Below the pieces are notes generated by a model. It worked only from the letters and a program-made list of their open reading frames with translations, made no database searches and had not been told where the DNA came from. Below are positions 52,438-61,841 of a stretch of DNA of 64,000 nt, piece by piece. The number at the start of each line of letters is the position of its first letter. The stretch's first letter is position 1. The DNA is taken from contig JAEYCB010000031.1 in assembly GCA_023404345.1 (NCBI GenBank), forward strand, positions 6,219 through 70,218. Reading direction: 5' to 3'. The DNA comes from Bacillota bacterium. Lineage in GTDB: Bacteria > Bacillota > Clostridia > Christensenellales > Aristaeellaceae. The position numbers and the translations under genes are program-made.

Positions 52438-53501
52438 GCTGCCTCGCCTTCCTTTCCGGGGTTAGTCTTTTGACGGCGAAGCATCGCTTTCACACGCTCC
52501 AACCGAACACTGAGGAACGGGCTGTTGGTAGCCAGCATCACCAGAATCAACACCACCGCGTACACCAACATGCGGTAGTCACTGAAGGCACGCAACACCT
52601 CGGGCAAAATGGTCAAAAGCGTTGCCGCAATGATGGACCCGCGAATGCTGCCGATGCCGCCCAGCACCACAAACACCAGAACCAGAATGGAGGTGTCGAA
52701 TTTGAACTTGCTGGCAGCTACAGTGGAGAAGTTCAGGCCATACAGCGCACCTGCCATACCGGCCAGCACCGCGCTGGTCACAAAGGCCATCATCTTATAC
52801 TTGGTGATATTGATGCCCACGGACTCGGCGGCGATACGGCTGTCGCGCGTGGCCATAATGGCACGGCCGGAACGGCTGTTGACCAGGTTCTGCACAACAA
52901 AGAGGGTAAAGAGAATCAGCGCAAAGCCCATGCCAAACGTGGAGATGGTGTCGATGCCCACACCGCCCTTGGGGCCGCTCACCAGCAGTTCTCCGGGGAT
53001 GTTGCTGTCGTTGAAGGCAAAGTGCAACCTACCTGCATCAATGGAGATGTACAGGCAGTTGATGACGTTTCGGATAATCTCGCCAAAGGCCAGCGTCACG
53101 ATGGCCAAATAGTCGCCGCGGAGCCTGAGCACCGGGATGCCGATCAAAACGCCCGCGATGCCCGCAAACACGCCACCCACGATCATGGACAGCAGCAGCC
53201 TGACCATCTCGTTTTCCAGCGTAAACGCCCCAAGCATCCATCCAGATGCCACAATGCCTGAAAACGCGCCCACGCTCATGAAACCTGCATGGCCCAGGCT
53301 CAGCTCGCCCGATACGCCTACCACCAGGTTCAGCGAAACCGCCATCACCACCCACACGCAGATGGGCACCAGCTGGCCGCGCAGCGAACGGGTCATGCCG
53401 CCGGTGGCCAGCAGATACTGGCACACCAGGTAGGCCGCAATCACCATCAAATAGGTGACCAGGCTGCCAATCGCCCTTTTCTTTCTCATGCTCATGCTCA
53501 T
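52434..53501 (-). CDS. livM: Branched-chain amino acid ABC transporter permease LivM
   Basis: 355 residues from the ATG at 53501; GAGGTGG precedes it, whereas an upstream in-frame ATG would overlap livH. Several membrane segments and the conserved NLVVGVSGELSLGHAGFMSVGAFSG (LivM signature, in parts) are visible, then RLRGDYLAIVTLAFGEI and the coupling loop SRAGRAIMA-like SRSGRAIMATRDSRIAAESVG. It forms the membrane channel with LivH. Confidence 0.95.
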   Translation of the reverse strand: MSMSMRKKRAIGSLVTYLMVIAAYLVCQYLLATGGMTRSLRGQLVPICVWVVMAVSLNLVVGVSGELSLGHAGFMSVGAFSGIVASGWMLGAFTLENEMVRLLLSMIVGGVFAGIAGVLIGIPVLRLRGDYLAIVTLAFGEIIRNVINCLYISIDAGRLHFAFNDSNIPGELLVSGPKGGVGIDTISTFGMGFALILFTLFVVQNLVNSRSGRAIMATRDSRIAAESVGINITKYKMMAFVTSAVLAGMAGALYGLNFSTVAASKFKFDTSILVLVFVVLGGIGSIRGSIIAATLLTILPEVLRAFSDYRMLVYAVVLILVMLATNSPFLSVRLERVKAMLRRQKTNPGKEGEAA

Positions 53502-53511
53502 GCCCGCCACC

Positions 53512-54396
53512 TCACACTTTCTCATGCACGGTCTTGCCCAGCAGGCCTGCAGGCTTGACCAGCAGCACCACGATCAGCACTGCGAATACGAATGCATCGC
53601 CCAGCTCCGTGGATACATAGGCCTTGCCCAGAATTTCAATCACACCCAGCAGAATTCCGCCCAGCATGGCTCCGGGAATGGACCCGATACCGCCAAACAC
53701 CGCCGCCGTAAAGGCCTTGATGCCCGGCATGGAGCCGGTGGTGGGCTGCAGAGTGGGATAGGCGGAGCACAAAAGCACGCCCGCGATGGCCGCCAGCGCC
53801 GATCCAATGGCAAAGGTCACGGTGATGGTGAGGTTTACGTTAATGCCCATCAGCTCCGCCGCGCCCTTGTCCTCTGACACCACGCGCATGGCCTTGCCCA
53901 TTTTGGTTTTGCCAGTAAAGAGGGTCAGGGCGATCATGATGACCACGCACGCGGCGATGGTTACGATAGCCTCGCCGGAGATGATCATCTGCCCACCCAG
54001 CAGGGAAATCGAACCCAGCCCCACCACCGAGGGGAAGCTCTTGGGGTTCGCGCCCCAGACCAGTAGCGCGATATTTTGCAAAAGGTAGCTCATGCCGATG
54101 GCCGTGATCAGCACCGCCAGCGAACTGGCCTGCCGCAGCGGCTTGTAGGCCGTGCGCTCGATCACCATGCCAAGAACCGTGCACACCGCCATAGCTGCCA
54201 GTACTGAAATCACTGGCGGAAATCCCCAGTACTGCATGGCGCAGAAAGCGATGTACGCACCAATCATGATGACGTCGCCATGTGCAAAGTTCAGCATCTT
54301 GGCAATGCCGTACACCATCGTGTACCCCAGGGCGATGATGGCATACACGCTGCCCAGGCTGATTCCGTTGCACAGGTAGGACAGAAACTGTGTCAT
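53512..54396 (-). CDS. livH: Branched-chain amino acid ABC transporter permease LivH
   Basis: 294 residues from the ATG at 54396 (MTQFLSYLCNGISLGSVYAI). Conserved YTMVYGIAKMLNFAHGDVIMIGAY and the coupling loop KMGKAMRVVSEDKGAAELMGIN are present, with about eight membrane segments. The gap to livJ upstream is 159 bp and holds two stable hairpins, which may lower expression of the membrane and ATPase genes relative to the binding protein. Confidence 0.95.
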   Translation of the reverse strand: MTQFLSYLCNGISLGSVYAIIALGYTMVYGIAKMLNFAHGDVIMIGAYIAFCAMQYWGFPPVISVLAAMAVCTVLGMVIERTAYKPLRQASSLAVLITAIGMSYLLQNIALLVWGANPKSFPSVVGLGSISLLGGQMIISGEAIVTIAACVVIMIALTLFTGKTKMGKAMRVVSEDKGAAELMGINVNLTITVTFAIGSALAAIAGVLLCSAYPTLQPTTGSMPGIKAFTAAVFGGIGSIPGAMLGGILLGVIEILGKAYVSTELGDAFVFAVLIVVLLVKPAGLLGKTVHEKV

Positions 54397-54434
54397 ACTC
54401 CCCCACATCCTTTGTTCCATTTGAAACGCGTTAA

Positions 54435-54486
54435 GGTAATCAACGGTAGTCGGGCGTATTCTCCCGTCAGACTACCGTTGGTTACC
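54435..54486 (-). repeat. Intercistronic hairpin 1 between livJ and livH
   Basis: GGTAATCAACGGTAGTC pairs with GACTACCGTTGGTTACC with one wobble position: a stem of about 17 bp without a U-tract. Confidence 0.8.
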
Positions 54487-54512
54487 TTTCCTGTGCTCGC
54501 TTGTTGATCCGC

Positions 54513-54539
54513 CCTCCCGGCCCCGGAGGGGCCGGGAGG
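54513..54539 (-). repeat. Intercistronic hairpin 2 between livJ and livH
   Basis: CCTCCCGGCCCC, a 3-nt loop, GGGGCCGGGAGG: a perfect 12-bp GC stem. It may protect the 3' end of livJ mRNA or attenuate transcription. Confidence 0.8.
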
Positions 54540-54555
54540 AAGCGGCGGTCTCTAA

Positions 54556-55680
54556 TTATTCCATGCCCACATATACACCGTTTTCAATCTTCACGGCAGT
54601 GGGGGTCTTGCTCACCTCGCCCGTGGCGGACCAAGTCATGGTGCCGGTCAGGCCGTCCACGGTCAGCTTCTGCATCTCAGCAATCATGATTTCGCAGGCT
54701 TCCTCAGGGGTGATGTCTGCGGTGATTCCCGCGGCAGTCATAGCCCCGTACACGGCGTATACCGCATCATAGGCGTCGGCAGCAAACTGATTGGGGGTGT
54801 CGCCGTAAAGTTCGACGTACTTCTTCACAAAGTTGACGGTCTTTTCATCCTTCGCATCGGCGCTGAAGGGAGTCAGCAGCAGCACACCCTCAGCCAGGCT
54901 CTTATCAAATCCTTCCATGGTCAGGATGCCATCCATGCCGTCCACACCAAAGAAGATGGGCGCATAGTCCATGGAGGCGGCCTGCGTCAGAATCATCGAA
55001 GCGGGGGTGTAGTAGATGGGCAGGAACACCAGATCCGCGCCGGCATTCTTGGCTTCGGTCACCTGCACGGAGAAATCTGTGGTGTCATCGGTGAAGGTGG
55101 TCACTTTAACGATCTCCAGACCCAGCTCAGCGGCCTTGGCTTCGAAGGTCTGATAGATGCCGGTGGAGTACACGTCACCATTGTTATAGATCACAGCCAC
55201 CTTCGTGGCCAGGCCATGTTCGGAGATGTACTGAGCCGAAGCCGCGCCCTGCGCCGGGTCGGTGAAGCACACCTGATACACATTGTCCTTATCGGCGATG
55301 ACATCGGTGGAGGAGGCAGAGGGCGTCAGCATGAAGATGCGCTCCTCATATGCCTTGGCGGCAACGGCCGCGCAGGGACCGGAGGTAACGGTGCCAACAA
55401 TCAGCTTTGCACCATTGTCCAGCACGGTGTTGTAGGCGTTGATTGCCTTTTCGGGGTCATGCTCGTCATCCTGCGCGTCAATCTCAATCTGGATGCCACC
55501 CAGAGCATTCAACTCATCCGCAGCAATCTTGGCCGCATTCACTACGGCGGTGCCATAAATAGCAGCGGGGCCGGTCAGCGGACCGATCACGCCGATCTTG
55601 ATCGCGTCCTCAGCCACGGCGGGCAGGGCCAGGCCCAGCGCCAGAACCAGCGTCAGAAGCACGGATACAACCTTTTTCAT
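54556..55680 (-). CDS. livJ: Branched-chain amino acid ABC transporter substrate-binding protein
   Basis: 374 residues; ATG at 55680 with AGGGAGGTAA upstream. A signal peptide (MKKVVSVLLTLVLALGLALP, AVAE) lacks a lipobox Cys, unusual for a Gram-positive binding protein, which is normally a lipoprotein. The mature protein is a type I periplasmic-binding fold: IKIGVIGPLTGPAAIYG, INAYNTVLDNGAKLIVGTVTSGPC, LTPSASSTDVI. It captures branched-chain amino acids for LivHMGF. It is the first gene of the operon and has its own strong promoter. Confidence 0.94.
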   Translation of the reverse strand: MKKVVSVLLTLVLALGLALPAVAEDAIKIGVIGPLTGPAAIYGTAVVNAAKIAADELNALGGIQIEIDAQDDEHDPEKAINAYNTVLDNGAKLIVGTVTSGPCAAVAAKAYEERIFMLTPSASSTDVIADKDNVYQVCFTDPAQGAASAQYISEHGLATKVAVIYNNGDVYSTGIYQTFEAKAAELGLEIVKVTTFTDDTTDFSVQVTEAKNAGADLVFLPIYYTPASMILTQAASMDYAPIFFGVDGMDGILTMEGFDKSLAEGVLLLTPFSADAKDEKTVNFVKKYVELYGDTPNQFAADAYDAVYAVYGAMTAAGITADITPEEACEIMIAEMQKLTVDGLTGTMTWSATGEVSKTPTAVKIENGVYVGME

Positions 55681-55739
55681 CTTGGTTACCTCCCTACAAT
55701 ACTTCATCCATCCGGGAACGCCCCCGAATGATGTTGAAT

Positions 55740-55768
55740 ATTATAGCCGCTGCGCGCTTCCGGCGCAA
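55740..55768 (-). promoter_or_regulatory. Sigma-A promoter of liv operon
   Basis: Minus strand TTGCGC (55768-55763), 17 bp, TATAAT (55745-55740). It is about 60 bp upstream of livJ. The rest of 55681-55931 shows nothing further. Confidence 0.8.
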
Positions 55769-55931
55769 GCGGCTTTGCGAAAATTGGCTGTATTTGCATT
55801 GTTTTTCTGTTAAAAAGCGGACATTTTTCTGCCTGATGATGCAAAGTGACGGGAAAAGGGCACGCTGGCCGAAAAACGCCTTTCTCTGAGGGTACTTCCG
55901 GGCGTCCAGCGGCATTCCACTGTCCGCAGCG

Positions 55932-56734
55932 TTATTCGTACAGCCAGTTATTAGCATCCGGATAGGTGTACTGGATGCCGTTTTCCACCGCATACTGCTT
56001 TGCATAGGAGCCCCGGCCTACGGTCAGTATCAGGCTGTTGCAGCCATAGAATGCAGAATCGCCGATGGTGGTCACGCTGTCGGGAAGGGTGATGCTGGTC
56101 AGGCTGTCGCACAGCCCGAATGCAGAATCACCGATGGTGGTCACGCTGTCGGGGATGGTGATATCGGTCAGGCTATCGCACCAGTAGAACGCAGCATCAC
56201 CGATGGTGGTCACGCTGTCGGGGATGGTGATATCGGTTAGGCTATCGCACCCCGCGAACGCAGCATCACCAATGGAAGTGATCCCCTGCGGAATTTCATA
56301 ATTGGCGGCATCGCGTCCTGCCGGATACCCAATCAGCTTTTTTCCATTTTGTCAAACAACACGTTGTCTATCATAGCCAGATTGGGATGATCGGAGGAAA
56401 CCGTAATGCTTTGCAGTTTGCCGCAACTACTAAAAGGATTCACACCAATGGAAATCATGTTGTCGGGAAGGGTGATGCTGGTCAGGCCCTCGCACCCCCA
56501 GAACGCAGAATCACCGATGGTGGTCACAGGATAGCCGTCCAACTCTCCGGGCACCTCCAGTTTCGAAGCCGCACCAGCATAGCCTGTCACCTCTGCCGAG
56601 CCGTCCTCCAGCAGGATATAGGCATAATCCCCGCATTCATACGTTTCATCAGGAGCCGGCTGTGTATTTTCCGCCGCCGCGCCGGCAGCGAAGCACAGCA
56701 AAAGGGAAATCATCAGCAATGCGATACGTTTCAT
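55932..56734 (-). pseudogene. BspA-like leucine-rich-repeat surface protein 1, frameshifted
   Basis: The ATG at 56734 starts a signal peptide (MKRIALLMISLLLCFAAGAA) and a N-terminal segment TYECGDYAYILLEDGSAEVTGY shared with the neighbouring paralogue. TpLRR repeats of 23 residues follow (SLTDITIPDSVTTIGDSAF type). The frame stops at 56333 after a run of six A on the minus strand (T6 at 56338-56343). Restoring one A would give 267 residues continuing KKLIGYP and ending at 55932. Either a true -1 mutation, a phase-variable tract or an assembly error. LRR proteins of this type are secreted or surface adhesins. No LPxTG anchor is seen. Confidence 0.8.
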
Positions 56735-56837
56735 TTTTATGGTTCCTTTCTCTGCTTTGGGGAAAGTATATCACATTTTGAGCAGGAAAGTCAAAGAGTC
56801 CCCATACACTCACTGTGTCCGCATCGCCTGCGAAGTC

Positions 56838-56882
56838 TCAACCCTCGGCCGTCATGCCCGCGGCGTCAGCCACCGTGCCACC
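56838..56882 (-). pseudogene. Duplicated 3' fragment of mnmA
   Basis: The minus strand encodes GGTVADAAGMTAEG followed by a stop, differing in one residue from the last 14 residues of MnmA (GGAVADAAGMTAEG, 59424-59468). The bases downstream of it, up to the LRR1 start, also match those between mnmA and LRR2. It is a relic of a tandem duplication with a unit of about 2.59 kb. Confidence 0.85.
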
Positions 56883-56890
56883 CGCCCGGC

Positions 56891-59321
56891 TCAGTCTTTG
56901 TGCCGATCATTGGCGTCCTCGCAGACGTACTGCAGGCCGTTGTCCACTGCATACTGCTTCGCATAGGAATCCCGGCCCAAAGTCAATACAAAGCTTTCAG
57001 CACAGTCGTCAAAAGCGCTTTCTCCGATAAAAGTTACACTATCGGAAAGGGTGATGCCGGTAAGGCTTTCACAGCCGATGAAAGCTGCTTCTCCGATGGA
57101 AATGAGACTTTCAGGGCAGACGACGTCCGTAAGGCTGTAGCAATCGGAAAAAGCATAGGCACCAATGGCAACGATACCGCCGGCGAGCGCGATGCTGCTG
57201 AGATTATAACAATTGGAAAAAGTAGCTGTATGGATGGCAACGATTCTGTCGGGAAGGGTGATGGTGGTAAGATTGTGGCAGTCACGGAACGCAAATTTAC
57301 CGATGGAAGTAACGCTCTCAGGAATGGTGATATCCATGAGGCTTGCACATGTTTCAAAAGCAGAATTCCCAATGAAAGTGAGACTCTTGGGAAGAACGAT
57401 GCGCATGAGGCTTGTGCAGCCAAAAAAGGCTTCTTCCCCGATGGAGTTGACGCCCTCTGGAATGGCGATGCGCACGAGGCTACTGCATCCTCCAAAGGTT
57501 CCCTTGCCAATGGAAGTAATACCGCTTGGGAGAGTGATGTCCGTAAGGCTGGAGCAGCTAGAAAAAGCATAATCTTCAATGGAAGTAATGCTCTGGGGAA
57601 GGGTGATATCCGTAAGGCTGAAGCAGCCGTTAAACGCGGCTCTGCTGATGGAAGTGATACCATCAGGGAGGGCGATACTGGTCAGGTTTCTGCAATTTTC
57701 AAAAGCATGTTCACCAATGGAGGTGATCCCCTTAGGGAGGATGATTTCCGCGAGGCTTTGACAGTTGGAAAAGGCATAGTCACCGATGGAAACAACGCCC
57801 TCGGGAATGGTAATGCCACTCAGGTTTTCACAATCCAAGAAAGCAGCGTCGCCTATAGAAGTTATGCTGTTGGGAAGGGTCATGCTGGTCACGTTGACAC
57901 ATCCCTCAAAGGCATTGTTTCCAATAGCAACAATACCCTGCGGGATCTTACAGGCAGAATCCTTTTCTGCGCACGGATAACCAATCAGCTTCTTGCCGAC
58001 CCTGTCAAACAGCATGCCGTCAATCACTGCCAGCGAGGGGTGGTCCGGAGAAACCCCAATGCTATGTTAGCTGGGTACTACGGCTGAAAGGGTTTGCACC
58101 AATGAAGGTAATGCTGTCGGGAAGAACGATGCTGCTCAGGCTTTCACAGCCGGAAAAGGCAGCATCGCCAATGGACGTAATACCCTCGGGGAGTGTGATG
58201 CCCGACAGGTCTGTGCAGTATTTAAAAGCGAATTTACCAATGGACGTAACACTCTGGGGAATGTTGATGTCCGTAAGTTCGAAACAGCTGGCAAAAGCGG
58301 CTTCTTCGATGCAAATGACGCCTTCGGGAAGGATAACGCGGGTTACGTCGGCATGCTGAAAAGCACTGTTTCCGATAGTAGCGATTCCCTGCGGGACCTT
58401 ACAGGTAGATGAGCTCCATCCGCATGGATAACAAATCAGCCTTTTTTCCTTCTTATCAAACAGCATTCCATCGCTCACCGCCAGCACGGGATGCTCCGAA
58501 GAAATCCCTATGGTTCGCAACCGGACGCAGTGTCTGAAAGGGTTCGCACCAACGAAAACAAGGCTGTCAGGAAGGATGATGTCCGCGAGGCCAGAGCAGT
58601 TTTCAAAAGCGAAATCACCGATAGAAACAACACTCTCAGGGAGGGTGATGTCCATCAGGCTGCCGCAGTCTGCATAGGCGCAGTTACCAATGGAAACGAT
58701 GCCGTCCGGGAGGCTGATTTCAGAAAGGCTGATGCAACCGGAAAAAGCATGATTACCGATGGAAACAACACCGTCAGGAATGTTGATCTCCTCAAGGGCA
58801 TGACAGCCCGAAAAAGCAGAATCACCGATGGAAATCACGCCTTCGCAAAGGGTGGCATACCTGAAGCATTCGCAATCTTCAAAAACGGACTTGCCAATGA
58901 AAGCGACTCCTCCGGGAATGGTGATGTCCGTAAGGTTATAGCAGCCAGCAAAAGCAGAATCTCCGATAGACACAACGCTCGGAGGAATGACGACCCCCAT
59001 AAGACTTTCACAGTCATAAAAAGCATTGTTCCCGATAGAAGTAATCCCCTCGGGAATCATAATGTACGCAGGATTATCAGAAAAGGCAAACGCCCAATCC
59101 CCAATGGAACTGACGGGATGGCCATCCAGTTCACCGGGAATCTGTATCTCCCAAGATGCGCTTCTGTATTTTGTAATTTGAGCAGAGCCATCCTCCAGCA
59201 GAATATAAGCATAATCCCCACATTCATACGTTTCAGCAGGAGCTGGCTGTATATTCCCCGCCGCCGCACTGGCAGCGAAACACAGCAGGAGGAAGATTAT
59301 CAGCAATGCGATACGTCTCAT
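56891..59321 (-). pseudogene. BspA-like leucine-rich-repeat surface protein 2, frameshifted
   Basis: The ATG at 59321 (GAAAGG upstream) begins a signal peptide (MRRIALLIIFLLLCFAASAA) and the same N-terminal module as LRR1. Many 23-residue TpLRR repeats follow. The frame is broken near 58064-58070 by one extra base: it reads NPFSRSTQLT-stop where removal of one A would give QLHSIGVSPDHPSLAVIDGML and continue to 56891. The repaired protein would have 809 residues, ending LTLGRDSYAKQYAVDNGLQYVCEDAN. Both parts keep full coding character, so the break is recent or artefactual. Likely a secreted adhesin-type protein. Base composition is visibly less GC-rich than neighbours. Confidence 0.8.
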
Positions 59322-59423
59322 TTTTATGGGCCTTTCTCTGCTTTTGGGAAAGCATATCACATTTTGAGCAGGAAACTCAAAAATCCCCTGTACACTCACT
59401 GTGTCCGCATCGCCTGCGAAGTC

Positions 59424-60518
59424 TCACCCCTCCGCCGTCATGCCCGCGGCGTCAGCCACCGCGCCGCCCAAGCACACGTCGCCGTCGTAGAGGACCACGC
59501 TCTGCCCCGGCGTCACGGCGCGCTGAAGCGCATCCGCCTCAATGAGCAGGTTTTCACCCTGTGCTGTCACCGTCACCGCCTGGTCACCCTGCCGATAGCG
59601 GAAGCGCGCCGTCAGGCGCATAGGGGTGCCGTCGGGCGCGGGCGGCTCCCCCGCGATCCACGTCGCCCCGGAGGCGCGCACGAAGCGGCTGTACAGGTGC
59701 GGGCTGTCCTCCCCCTGCTCTACCACAAGCACGTTGTGTTTCAAATCCTTGTCCACCACGAACCAACGCCGCCCGTCGCCCCCGCCGCCAATACCCAGGC
59801 CCCGCCGCTGGCCCAGCGTGTAGTAGGCCAGCCCGATGTGCTCGCCCACCACGCGGCCGTCGGGCGTACGCATCTGACCGGGCTGCATGGGCAGAAAGCC
59901 CTGTAAAAAGCGCCGGAAATTACGCTCCCCGATGAAGCACACGCCAGTGGAATCCTTCTTTTTGCTGGTAGATAGGCCGTTTTCCTCCGCGATGGCGCGC
60001 ACCTGTGCCTTGGTCATGCCGCCCACGGGAAACAGCGCGCGCGCAAGCTGCCGCTCCTTGAGCATATAAAGGAAGTAGCTCTGATCCTTGTTCGCGTCCG
60101 CGCCCTTCAAGAGCACGGTATGCCCGCCGCGCACCTCCGAGCGCACGAAGTGCCCGGTAGCCATGCGGCTGGCACCCAGCTTGAGCGCGTAGTCCAGAAA
60201 CGCGCGGAACTTGATCTCGCGGTTGCACAGCACATCGGGGTTGGGCGTGCGACCGCGCCGGTACTCGTCCAAAAAATAGGAAAAGACCCGGTCGTAATAT
60301 TCCTTTTCAAAGTTGACGGCGTAACAGGGGATGCCGATGGTGTCGCACACGCTCTGCACGTCGTTCCAGTCGTCGGCGGCGGTGCAGGTGCCGTTTTCAT
60401 CCTTTTCGTCCCAGTTTTTCATGAACACGCCCACCACGTCGTATCCCTGCCGCTTCAGCAGCAAGGCCGCCACGGAGCTGTCCACCCCGCCGGACATGCC
60501 CACGACGATTCTTTCCAT
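59424..60518 (-). CDS. mnmA: tRNA-specific 2-thiouridylase
   Basis: 364 residues; ATG at 60518 with GGGAGGAAAA upstream. The PP-loop SGGVDSS is at residues 9-15, the first catalytic Cys in NPDVLCNREIKF and the second in DSTGVCFIGERNF. The C-terminal beta-barrel contains RFRYRQGDQAVTV and GQSVVLYDGDVCLGGAVA. It adds sulfur to U34 of Lys, Glu and Gln tRNAs. It is 19 bp downstream of the HAD-TMK gene. Its last codons were copied downstream in the LRR duplication. Confidence 0.96.
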   Translation of the reverse strand: MERIVVGMSGGVDSSVAALLLKRQGYDVVGVFMKNWDEKDENGTCTAADDWNDVQSVCDTIGIPCYAVNFEKEYYDRVFSYFLDEYRRGRTPNPDVLCNREIKFRAFLDYALKLGASRMATGHFVRSEVRGGHTVLLKGADANKDQSYFLYMLKERQLARALFPVGGMTKAQVRAIAEENGLSTSKKKDSTGVCFIGERNFRRFLQGFLPMQPGQMRTPDGRVVGEHIGLAYYTLGQRRGLGIGGGGDGRRWFVVDKDLKHNVLVVEQGEDSPHLYSRFVRASGATWIAGEPPAPDGTPMRLTARFRYRQGDQAVTVTAQGENLLIEADALQRAVTPGQSVVLYDGDVCLGGAVADAAGMTAEG

Positions 60519-60537
60519 GCCGTTTTCCTCCCCCACA

Positions 60538-61830
60538 TCAGGCCCGGCGACCGGGCAGGAGGCGCTCCAGCACCGCATCCAGCGCGTCTTTGGCCACCTC
60601 GTCCACGCCGCGTGCCGCATCCACCACCACAAAACGGCGGCGGTTGTCGCGCACCAGACGCTCGTAGGCCTTCTGTACTCTCTCGTGGAACTCTCCCGCC
60701 TCCAGCTCCAGCCGGTCGGGCTCGGAAGCGCTGAGCCTGCGGCGCAGCGCCTCCCGATGGTCAATGGCCAAGTAAAGCGTAGCGTCGGGGGCCATACCGT
60801 CCACGGCGGGGTCGTTGATCTGCTGCACGGTCTCCACACCCAGCCCGCGTCCACCGCCCTGATAGGCCACCGAGCTGTCCACGAACCGGTCGCACAAAAC
60901 CAGCATACCGCGCTCCACCGCCGGGCGAATGACCTGGCTGACGTGCTGGGCACGCGCAGCCGCATAAAGCAGTGCCTCGCAGGCGGGGCACATGTCGGTA
61001 TTGGCCGTGTCCAGAATGATGCGGCGGATATCCTCGCTGATGGCGCAACCGCCCGGCTCACGCGTGCGCAGCACACTGAAACCGAACTGGCGCAGGCTCT
61101 TTTCCAAAAGCTCCGTCTGGGTGGTTTTGCCGCTGCCATCAGGCCCCTCTACAGTCAGGAAAAATCCGCGTGGAATTTCCCCACCGGGGCACAGCACCGC
61201 GCGCAAGCCCTCTGTATCCGGCACCACGACCGATGCACCCGCCACGATGAGTTCCTCCTCGGTGCCGCAGCCGTAGCCCGCTCCAATGCCCTCAATGCCG
61301 TTAGCCAACGCACCGGCCATGTCAAACTTACGGTCGCCCACCATGGCGGCTCGGCGGTAGCGGTCCGGCAGTGCACGGCGGATCAGCTCAGCCTTGCCCA
61401 ACTTGGCGGCGCCGTCCTCCTCGCCCACGATACGGTCAAAATCGCCATCCAACGCAAAATACACAAGGATATCCCTGGCTAGCCATTCCGGCTTGGACGT
61501 GGCCAGTCCCACGTGTACACCGGCCTCATGCAGCATCTGCAATATACTGCGAATATTGGGATACACACTGTATAGATACATGCCCCGTGCGCTGAAATCA
61601 CGCCGGTAACGCTCCATAGCCTCGGCTACGCGCGCCTCCGGCACAGCCAGCAGATTTCGGAACGAATCCGCCAGCGGCGGCCCCACCACCTCGCGCAGGT
61701 CTGCGTCGGCGGGCACCTCCAGCCCCATCTCATCCATGGCCCTGCACACCGAGGAAACAATGCCCTCTTCTGCGTCAAACAGTGTACCGTCCAGATCAAA
61801 TACAACAGCGTCATAGGGGAAAATGTCCAT
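60538..61830 (-). CDS. tmk: HAD-family phosphatase - thymidylate kinase fusion
   Basis: 430 residues; ATG with AAAGGAG upstream. Residues 1-215 are a HAD hydrolase of the phosphoglycolate-phosphatase/PpaX type: DLDGTLFD (nucleophile Asp12), ATSKP (motif II), K within AAKLGKAE (motif III) and VGDRKFDM (motif IV). Residues 223-430 are a complete thymidylate kinase: VEGPDGSGKTTQ (229-236), LRTREPGG, CDRFVDSSVAYQGGGRGLG and a lid region. dTMP kinase makes dTDP for DNA synthesis. The attached phosphatase could act on nucleotides or pyrophosphate; its substrate is unknown. No alternative internal start with a ribosome binding site was seen that would separate the halves. Confidence 0.92.
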   Translation of the reverse strand: MDIFPYDAVVFDLDGTLFDAEEGIVSSVCRAMDEMGLEVPADADLREVVGPPLADSFRNLLAVPEARVAEAMERYRRDFSARGMYLYSVYPNIRSILQMLHEAGVHVGLATSKPEWLARDILVYFALDGDFDRIVGEEDGAAKLGKAELIRRALPDRYRRAAMVGDRKFDMAGALANGIEGIGAGYGCGTEEELIVAGASVVVPDTEGLRAVLCPGGEIPRGFFLTVEGPDGSGKTTQTELLEKSLRQFGFSVLRTREPGGCAISEDIRRIILDTANTDMCPACEALLYAAARAQHVSQVIRPAVERGMLVLCDRFVDSSVAYQGGGRGLGVETVQQINDPAVDGMAPDATLYLAIDHREALRRRLSASEPDRLELEAGEFHERVQKAYERLVRDNRRRFVVVDAARGVDEVAKDALDAVLERLLPGRRA

Positions 61831-61841
61831 AGCAATCTCCT

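Noticed and set aside
56387..58087. 566-codon plus-strand frame over the LRR genes
   Set aside because: Antisense to LRR repeats; its apparent repeats mirror the 69-bp LRR period.
56891..59321. Regular 69-bp periodicity suggestive of a CRISPR or satellite
   Set aside because: The period equals the 23-residue TpLRR unit, there are no identical repeats with unique spacers, and the coding frame is clear.
60519..61139. Upstream extension of MnmA into the TMK gene
   Set aside because: It is out of frame with TMK; MnmA starts at 60518 with its own ribosome binding site.
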